Positions 59,517 to 64,000 of a stretch of DNA of 64,000 nt are shown here, piece by piece; position 1 is the stretch's first letter, and every line of letters begins with the position of its first letter. The notes beneath the pieces were generated by a model. It searched no databases, had not been told where the DNA came from, and worked only from the letters and a program-made list of their open reading frames with translations. The translations under genes and the position numbers were made by a program. Source of the stretch: Acetivibrio thermocellus ATCC 27405 (GTDB lineage Bacteria > Bacillota > Clostridia > Acetivibrionales > Acetivibrionaceae); the NCBI RefSeq assembly GCF_000015865.1, contig NC_009012.1, forward strand, positions 2,907,081 through 2,971,080, in the 5' to 3' direction.

Positions 59517-59816
59517 ATGAACGATTTTTTCACTCCTGAATTCCTGGCCACATTCGCTGGGCTAACAACCGCAGTTGCTCTTATCGTGCAGTTTACGAAG
59601 TCTATAGTAAAACGTCAATTTGGCGATGCAAGCGTGAGAATATATGCATTTGTGATAGCACTAATATTGACGTTCATATTCGCACCGGCAGGATGGGGAG
59701 TACAGGGAATAGTGCTCACAATTATAAACGCAATATTGGTTACATTAGCCGCAGTAGGAGGGTATGAGATTATAGCGGATCCCAAAGCGACAAAGCAGTT
59801 CCCCGAGGGGCAGTGA
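59517..59816 (+). CDS. Phage holin
   Basis: A 99-aa membrane protein with three likely helices (FLATFAGLTTAVALIVQFT, YAFVIALILTFIFAP, IVLTIINAILVTLAAVGGYEII). It is the holin type common in Gram-positive phages, forming the membrane lesion that lets the amidase out. ATG 59517 follows GGGAGGTG; the frame from 59469 belongs to the remnant region. Confidence 0.85.
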   Translation: MNDFFTPEFLATFAGLTTAVALIVQFTKSIVKRQFGDASVRIYAFVIALILTFIFAPAGWGVQGIVLTIINAILVTLAAVGGYEIIADPKATKQFPEGQ

Positions 59817-59831
59817 TGCCCCTCTTTTTTT
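59805..59831 (+). terminator. Terminator after holin
   Basis: GAGGGGCA-GTGA-TGCCCCTC followed by seven T; it covers the holin stop codon. Ends the phage late transcripts. Confidence 0.92.
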
Positions 59832-59989
59832 GTCTCTGGAATGTTTGATACTGTGTTTTATGCACAATCTGCTTACATAAAGCATATATTGTATGCATGT
59901 ACCTTACCTACCACTATATGTAGTGTGTTGATTTTGGAAATATAAAATGGGATAATAAAAAGGGGAAGAATGGAAAAGGGGGATAAAAG

Positions 59990-60625
59990 TTGGAGAGAAC
60001 AAAAGAATTAATTTGTTATTTTCTGGCTAATTCGCTACATCCTTTAAACAAAACAGAAATAGTGAAAATGTTATATTTATTCGAATATTATCATGTTCAA
60101 ACTTTTGGAGAGCAGTATGCTGAGTTAACATTTATTAGGTATAATTATGGGCCTTACGCGCAGGCTATTGAGATAGCTCTTGATGATTTAATGAACGATG
60201 GTTTAATCAAGAGAGAGATTGTTGAATATACAGACAGATGTATATATTTGCATACACTTTGTGATACTGGGAAAACCTACACGGATTTATTGAATGAGGA
60301 AAAGAAATTAATAGCTGATAGAGTTATTGGAGAATTGTCTAATAAAAACTACGATGATATGATCAAACACGTATATTCTACACCCCCGATGAGAAGAATT
60401 TTAATTAAGGAAGAAAGGTGCGGTTTTACGTTGGTCGGGGAGGTGTTAAACATGAAAGAAAGTAAACCGCTTAGAAAGTTCAGTAAGGCAAAAATAGAAG
60501 AAGCAAGGAAAAGACTTGATAAATCATCTCGAGGTTCAGATGAAGAATATTATGCACACCTGTTAGCAGTAAATGAAGAACTTAAGATATTAAGAAGGAG
60601 GGCCAATAGTTGTATTCTGAAGTAA
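59990..60625 (+). CDS. Panacea-domain (DUF4065) antitoxin-like protein
   Basis: A 211-aa protein whose N-terminal 150 residues fit the Panacea/SocA-like domain (LNKTEIVKMLYLFEYYHVQTFGEQYAELTFIRYNYGPYAQAIEIALDDLMNDGLI). Panacea domains neutralise many unrelated toxins. A basic helical tail (RKFSKAKIEEARKRLDKSSRGSDEEYYAHLLAVNEELKILRRR) follows. It overlaps the next gene by 16 bases, as in toxin-antitoxin pairs. TTG start after GGGGG. Its codon use is A/T-rich. Confidence 0.82.
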   Translation: MERTKELICYFLANSLHPLNKTEIVKMLYLFEYYHVQTFGEQYAELTFIRYNYGPYAQAIEIALDDLMNDGLIKREIVEYTDRCIYLHTLCDTGKTYTDLLNEEKKLIADRVIGELSNKNYDDMIKHVYSTPPMRRILIKEERCGFTLVGEVLNMKESKPLRKFSKAKIEEARKRLDKSSRGSDEEYYAHLLAVNEELKILRRRANSCILK

Positions 60626-61041
60626 AACCTCTTTCTAGAGAAGAGCTAATAGACGAAAGGTGTTTTGAAATTGGAGAGATATACTATATAAACGATTCGT
60701 TGATAAACATTCCTAACGTAGATAGACTAAAAGATGGTTCACGAAAGATACATGAGGGGAGAATGGTTGTAATTGTTCATCATAACGAACAAAACTACAA
60801 TAAATTTTGTCCAGTAGTTGCAGTTACACCTTTATCAAGTCGTGTAGATTTGAAAAGGCCATTTGATTTAATATTAAAGAAAGATGATGTAGATGGTAAT
60901 TTAAGATATGACAGCATAATACAACTCCAATTAATTCAACCCGTGTTGAAAGTAGATTTAGAAAGGTGTATAGGCAGATTGAAAGAATATAAAATTGAAG
61001 AATTGATTGCAATGCAACTCGAAATGATTGGAATAGAGTAA
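60610..61041 (+). CDS. PemK/MazF-like toxin
   Basis: A 143-aa protein. The segment GRMVVIVHHNEQNYNKFCPVVAVTPLSSRVDLKRPFDLILKKDDVDGNLRYDSIIQLQLIQPVLKVDLERCIGRL follows the MazF/PemK barrel order (start strand, PLSS, SIIQLQLI, IGRL). Family members cut mRNA. The TTG start has AAGGAGGG seven bases upstream. With the Panacea gene it forms a probable addiction module next to attR. It is followed by a strong terminator. Confidence 0.75.
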   Translation: MYSEVKPLSREELIDERCFEIGEIYYINDSLINIPNVDRLKDGSRKIHEGRMVVIVHHNEQNYNKFCPVVAVTPLSSRVDLKRPFDLILKKDDVDGNLRYDSIIQLQLIQPVLKVDLERCIGRLKEYKIEELIAMQLEMIGIE

Positions 61042-61051
61042 TAAACGAAAA

Positions 61052-61093
61052 AAAGAGCGGCAACCCCACCCGAGCGGTTAGCCGCTCTTTTTT
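61052..61093 (+). terminator. Terminator after the toxin gene
   Basis: A 10-bp perfect stem AAAGAGCGGC / GCCGCTCTTT with a T-rich end, shortly before attR. Confidence 0.88.
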
Positions 61094-61237
61094 GCAAACA
61101 TTTTGCTAACGTAGCAAACCAAAAATGATGTGAAAAGGTAAAAAAGAATAACAATATTAACACTGAAAAACGTTGATTTTTCGGCATTTTTACGAAATGG
61201 GTATAAATGACTGATAGAGGGTAAAAATACTTTTATG

Positions 61238-61291
61238 GGTTTCCTAAACCGCAGGTCAGGGGTTCGAATCCCTTTGGGCACACCAGAAAAG
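61238..61291. repeat. attR (54-bp direct repeat with attL)
   Basis: Contains the 3' part of tRNA-Arg from the anticodon stem through CCA plus six bases. It is an orphan tRNA end without promoter or 5' half. It marks the right prophage border. Confidence 0.93.
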
Positions 61292-61326
61292 CCGTTAACC
61301 ATTCAGGTTGATGGCTTTTCTAATTT
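61285..61326 (+). terminator. Original chromosomal terminator of tRNA-Arg
   Basis: AGAAAAGCC / GGCTTTTCT with an inner AACC/GGTT pair, then TAATTTTT. It now lies behind attR, 37 kb from its tRNA. Confidence 0.7.
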
Positions 61327-61463
61327 TTAACTCTAATTTTTAACGGCCTTTGCTAATAATGCTTCCGGACGGAATGTAGGAACAACGACTTATCAGATAA
61401 TAAGGGAGAACAATGTTATCTGAATTGTGGATCGGTATTGAATGTTTTCGGAAAACAATGGGT

Positions 61464-61492
61464 TTGACAATGAGCATTTTATTGGTTATAAT
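61464..61492 (+). promoter_or_regulatory. SigmaA promoter upstream of tadA
   Basis: Perfect TTGACA, 17-base spacer and perfect TATAAT. The stretch 61327-61560 otherwise shows no gene that I can support. Confidence 0.8.
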
Positions 61493-61560
61493 TTTATTCG
61501 CAATGTTTGGTAGTTGTTTTGCTTTATACCTGTTTTATTAATCGGAGGATTGGACGCAAG

Positions 61561-62046
61561 TTGGAATTTGAAGCAGGGTCACATCATTGGTTTATGAGAG
61601 AGGCCCTGAAAGAGGCCTACAAGGCATATGGCAAGAACGAGACGCCCATAGGGGCGGTGATGGTTAAGGATGGTTCAATAATTGCCAGGGGACATAATCA
61701 AAAGGAACTTACGAATGACCCCACCAATCATGCTGAGATGGCTGTAATCAGGGAAGCATGTGCAAAACTCGGCACGTGGAGACTTAACGACTGTGATTTG
61801 TATGTTACATTGGAGCCTTGCACAATGTGTGCCGGTGCAATTATTCAGGCCCGGGTTGGAAGGCTTTTTATAGGCTCTCTTGATCCTAAAGCAGGAGCGG
61901 CCGGTTCGGTAATAGATGTGCTGAAGGTTGATGCTTTTAACCATAGGGTTGAAGTGACATATGGAATATTGCAGGAAGAATGTTCTGAGATTTTGAAAAA
62001 TTTTTTCAAGGAACTTAGAAAAAGAAAGTCAAATCGGAAGATATGA
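61561..62046 (+). CDS. tadA: tRNA-specific adenosine deaminase TadA
   Basis: A 161-aa zinc deaminase. HAEMAVI gives the zinc histidine and catalytic glutamate, and PCTMCAGA the two zinc cysteines; NETPIGAVMVKDGSIIARGHNQKE is typical. TadA converts A34 to inosine in tRNA-Arg(ACG). The TTG at 61561 is chosen after GGAGG about 13 bases earlier; an in-frame ATG at residue 12 (FMREALKEAY) is an alternative. Length fits the family. Confidence 0.92.
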   Translation: MEFEAGSHHWFMREALKEAYKAYGKNETPIGAVMVKDGSIIARGHNQKELTNDPTNHAEMAVIREACAKLGTWRLNDCDLYVTLEPCTMCAGAIIQARVGRLFIGSLDPKAGAAGSVIDVLKVDAFNHRVEVTYGILQEECSEILKNFFKELRKRKSNRKI

Positions 62047-62150
62047 TTTTTAAGTTGATTTGATGAAGTTTTTTGGGGATTATTGAAATTTGAAGGAATA
62101 GGATTTTAATATTAAAATATAAGTATAAAATATTATATTTATTAAAATAC

Positions 62151-62241
62151 GGAGACGTATCGAAGTGGTCATAACGAGCCTGACTCGAAATCAGGTTGTC
62201 GCGCAAGCGGCACGTGAGTTCGAATCTCACCGTCTCCGCCA
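62151..62241 (+). tRNA. tRNA-Ser (anticodon CGA)
   Basis: A 91-base class II tRNA: acceptor GGAGACG/CGTCTCC, anticodon stem CCTGA/TCAGG around CTCGAAA (anticodon CGA, reads TCG), long variable arm, T arm GTGAGTTCGAATCTCAC, and encoded CCA. Confidence 0.95.
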
Positions 62242-62242
62242 C

Positions 62243-62285
62243 GAACCTGTTTGCGGGAAATATCCGCAGACAGGTTCTTTATTTT
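62243..62285 (+). terminator. Terminator after tRNA-Ser
   Basis: GAACCTGT paired with ACAGGTTC, extended by an inner GCGG/CCGC stem, followed by TTTATTTT. Confidence 0.85.
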
Positions 62286-62450
62286 ATGTTAAAGATTGAA
62301 GAAACAGTCTGGCAGTATGTAAAAGTTCCGGAAGGACAGGAAATTGGACAGGTGGAAATCTTGTTTGAACGGATTGACAAAAAAGTTGTACAGGAAGAAG
62401 AGTCACACCTCCTTAATATGAAACATAGAATGATACAAAACAAGAAATAA
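62286..62450 (+). CDS. Short hypothetical frame (54 aa)
   Basis: A 54-codon frame (LKIEETVWQYVKVPEGQEIGQVEILFERIDKKVVQEEESHLLNMKH) starting directly at the tRNA terminator without a ribosome site. The sequence looks protein-like and acidic. It may be a real small gene with a different start or a remnant. Unknown role. Confidence 0.35.
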   Translation: MLKIEETVWQYVKVPEGQEIGQVEILFERIDKKVVQEEESHLLNMKHRMIQNKK

Positions 62451-62481
62451 TGCCATAAAAGCCGGAAAGGAATGGGGAAGA

Positions 62482-63090
62482 GTGTATAATACGAACAACA
62501 AATGGCCATATCCTTGTTTTTCAAACGCGCCATTATATACTTCACATAGTATGCCACACGGTATGTACGGTGATAAAGTGTACCAGTGCCCGTATTTTCT
62601 GAATATTCCAATGTATAACTTCAGCCTTTGCAGCCCGTTTTTGCCTCAGTATGGTCCTTGTACGGAGAAGGCGAAGCCTTGCGATGTGATTAAATTGAAG
62701 GACTATGGTCCAGAGCCTTTTGTAGTAAATATTGAAGAAGCTGCAAAGCAAAACGACAATTTTCGCACGGCTTTGTGGACAGGAGAGCATTTGCAGCTTA
62801 CATTAATGAGTATAAATGTCGGGGAAGACATAGGCCTCGAAATGCATCCTGACGTCGATCAATTCATACGTATAGAAGAAGGCCGCGGACTTGTTAAAAT
62901 GGGCGACAGCAAAGATAATCTGGATTTTCAAAGAAATGTGCATGAAGACTGTATAATTATCATTCCTGCGGGGAAATGGCATAATCTGATAAACACAGGT
63001 AACAAACCGATAAAATTGTATTCCATTTATGCGCCGCCGAACCATCCTCACGGTACGGTTCATGTTACTAAAAAGGATGCCGGTGAGTAA
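62482..63090 (+). CDS. Cupin-domain protein
   Basis: A 202-aa protein. The first 70 residues are rich in Pro, Tyr and Cys (YPCFSNAPLYTSHSMPHGMYG, CSPFLPQYGPC), like clostridial spore or coat-related leaders. Residues about 85-200 form a cupin: LTLMSINVGEDIGLEMHPDVDQFIRIEEGRGLVKMG then IIIPAGKWHNLINTGNKPIKLYSIYAPPNHPHGTVH, with histidine and glutamate metal ligands. Substrate unknown. GTG start after GGGGAAG. Confidence 0.82.
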   Translation: MYNTNNKWPYPCFSNAPLYTSHSMPHGMYGDKVYQCPYFLNIPMYNFSLCSPFLPQYGPCTEKAKPCDVIKLKDYGPEPFVVNIEEAAKQNDNFRTALWTGEHLQLTLMSINVGEDIGLEMHPDVDQFIRIEEGRGLVKMGDSKDNLDFQRNVHEDCIIIIPAGKWHNLINTGNKPIKLYSIYAPPNHPHGTVHVTKKDAGE

Positions 63091-63118
63091 GGTGTAAAGC
63101 CTAGTTAGAACCGATTTG

Positions 63119-64000
63119 TCAATTCAATATGTACACATACACTTTTCGTACTCCAAATTTCATGGCGGATTCATTTACTATGGATTCGCCAGGTTTGTCT
63201 TCTCCGAAAAATATATCAATTTTATTGCCTTTGATAAGAGAACCGGTGTCTTCCGCAATATAAACTCCGTTTAAGTGGCTGTATTCTTCAGGAAATATTA
63301 TGTACATTTCACTTCCCAGGGGAATTACCGAAGGGTCAACGGCAACCGTTCTTCCCAATTTGGCCCTTGTACCGGTGTATGTAATTCCGTACTCCGGGTG
63401 GTCCCGGGTTTTGCCGCAGCTTTCATAAGAAAGGTCGTACGCTGTGGCCGTAAGATACATTACTTTTTTATGTTTGGGAACATTTCTGTGAATTCCCATG
63501 GAGTAGCCCAGGTTGGATAAGATGGCTTTTTTCAGATATAAGTCGTCCGGGGTGTTCAGGCTATTGAAAATGCTGACATATGAAGGGGAAGGAGTTGCTT
63601 CCGGGGCACTTGGCTGTACGGTGCCGGCCGTTTTTTTCAGTTTGCCGGACAAAGCAACGGAGAAAAATGTAATAATCAAAACTAATGCCGAGGCAGCAAT
63701 CACAATTTTTTTTATACCAGGGACGCTTTTTATACTGCCGGTTTCATGTGTACCGAGTGTACTGCCTGTATCAGGTATATTGCTTGCAGCATCAAGTTCG
63801 ATGCTGCTTACATACTCAGACTCAACAGGAGTGTCATCTGAAACGGAAATTTCTTCGATTACTTCAGCATCTGGCATTTTAACATCTTGCCCGGATACAT
63901 TTTCCGGCAAAAGTTCTGTGTCCCTGTCATGACTTAAGGGTTCACATTTCGTATCGTTTATTGAATTATTTACTGTATCATCTATTGTAGAGGGAGTTTC
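63119..64000 (-). CDS. 3D-domain cell-wall protein (5' end beyond window)
   Basis: The frame is open to the window edge, so the start lies outside. The visible part has an acidic cytoplasmic region, one membrane helix (IKKIVIAASALVLIITFFSVALS), and a C-terminal 3D domain: MYLTATAYDLSYESCG, AVDPSVIPLGSEMYI and GVYIAEDTGSLIKGNKIDIFF with the three conserved aspartates. Such domains have the lytic-transglycosylase MltA-type barrel and act on peptidoglycan, often in germination or growth. An internal TTG at 63910 could be mistaken for the start. Confidence 0.85.
   Translation of the reverse strand, partial: ETPSTIDDTVNNSINDTKCEPLSHDRDTELLPENVSGQDVKMPDAEVIEEISVSDDTPVESEYVSSIELDAASNIPDTGSTLGTHETGSIKSVPGIKKIVIAASALVLIITFFSVALSGKLKKTAGTVQPSAPEATPSPSYVSIFNSLNTPDDLYLKKAILSNLGYSMGIHRNVPKHKKVMYLTATAYDLSYESCGKTRDHPEYGITYTGTRAKLGRTVAVDPSVIPLGSEMYIIFPEEYSHLNGVYIAEDTGSLIKGNKIDIFFGEDKPGESIVNESAMKFGVRKVYVYILN

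Larger units (their letters stand above)
24063..61291. mobile_element. Complete-looking contractile-tailed prophage
   Basis: About 37.2 kb between perfect 54-bp direct repeats. It has an integrase beside attL, a lysogeny module, replication genes, a full head gene set, a PBSX-like contractile tail set, lysis genes and accessory cargo. No structural gene is visibly broken. The only insertion is an IS110-type element in an intergenic position at about 46.5-48.2 kb. Gene order resembles C. difficile myophages; this comparison is from memory. Confidence 0.93.

Noticed and set aside
61078-61302. Minus-strand frame with [15 protein letters not shown]
   Set aside because: Antisense of the orphan tRNA fragment at attR; same artefact as at attL.
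62015-62242. Minus-strand frame MAETVRFELTCRLRDNL
   Set aside because: Antisense of tRNA-Ser, another common false protein.

Overview
The window looks like a low-GC Clostridia chromosome. The Rnf genes at the left edge, the split transketolase next to a ribose-type sugar ABC transporter, and an SLH-anchored FN3 protein together suggest Acetivibrio (Clostridium) thermocellus. That species call rests on remembered gene order and was not checked by a search.

Layout. (1) 1-1525: end of an Rnf operon (rnfE tail, rnfA, rnfB). (2) 1616-4109: small housekeeping and orphan genes (shikimate-kinase-like protein, GNAT, DUF4275). (3) 4181-14074: a DeoR-type regulator divergent from a catabolic operon: FGGY kinase, two-piece transketolase, zinc polyol dehydrogenase, lipoprotein sugar-binding protein, double-ABC ATPase, permease and a phosphoglycerate-mutase-like phosphatase. 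The likely logic is import of a sugar or polyol, oxidation to a ketose, phosphorylation, then transketolase. (4) 14142-23841, mostly minus strand: zinc-ribbon membrane protein, SWIM/SNF2 ATPase, oligoendopeptidase F, MazG-like pyrophosphohydrolase, and a 1042-aa protein with nine FN3 and three SLH domains. (5) 24034-61291: a prophage of about 37 kb integrated in a tRNA-Arg(CCT) gene, bounded by 54-bp perfect direct repeats (attL 24063-24116, attR 61238-61291). (6) 61292-64000: tadA, tRNA-Ser(CGA), a cupin protein and a 3D-domain cell-wall protein cut by the window end.

The prophage reads as a complete temperate phage with a contractile, PBSX-like tail, resembling C. difficile myophages in gene order. 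Leftward come integrase, a TIR (ThsB-like) gene, a SLATT/DUF4231 membrane gene, an ImmA-like protease and the repressor. A divergent promoter pair carries three GTGAA-N5-TTCAC-type operators. Rightward come Cro, antirepressor, recombination proteins (Gam-like, ExoX-C), a replisome organiser with an embedded nuclease domain, a DnaC-like loader, a nuclease and a late regulator. An AT-rich cargo island follows (Dam-type methylase, restriction enzyme, unknown membrane protein). Then come terminase, portal, a MuF protein carrying a toxin domain with a probable immunity gene, scaffold, capsid, connectors, sheath, tube, frameshifted tail chaperones, tape measure, baseplate, a seven-repeat propeller fibre, lysis genes, and a Panacea/MazF-like toxin-antitoxin pair beside attR. 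An IS110-type element with a probable bridge RNA sits inside the late operon.

The best candidates for under-described biology are the TIR plus SLATT pair, the MuF toxin with its Sm-like partner, the IS110 guide RNA, the replisome organiser with a NucS-like domain and an out-of-phase AATCC repeat, and the unknown cargo protein at 37039.
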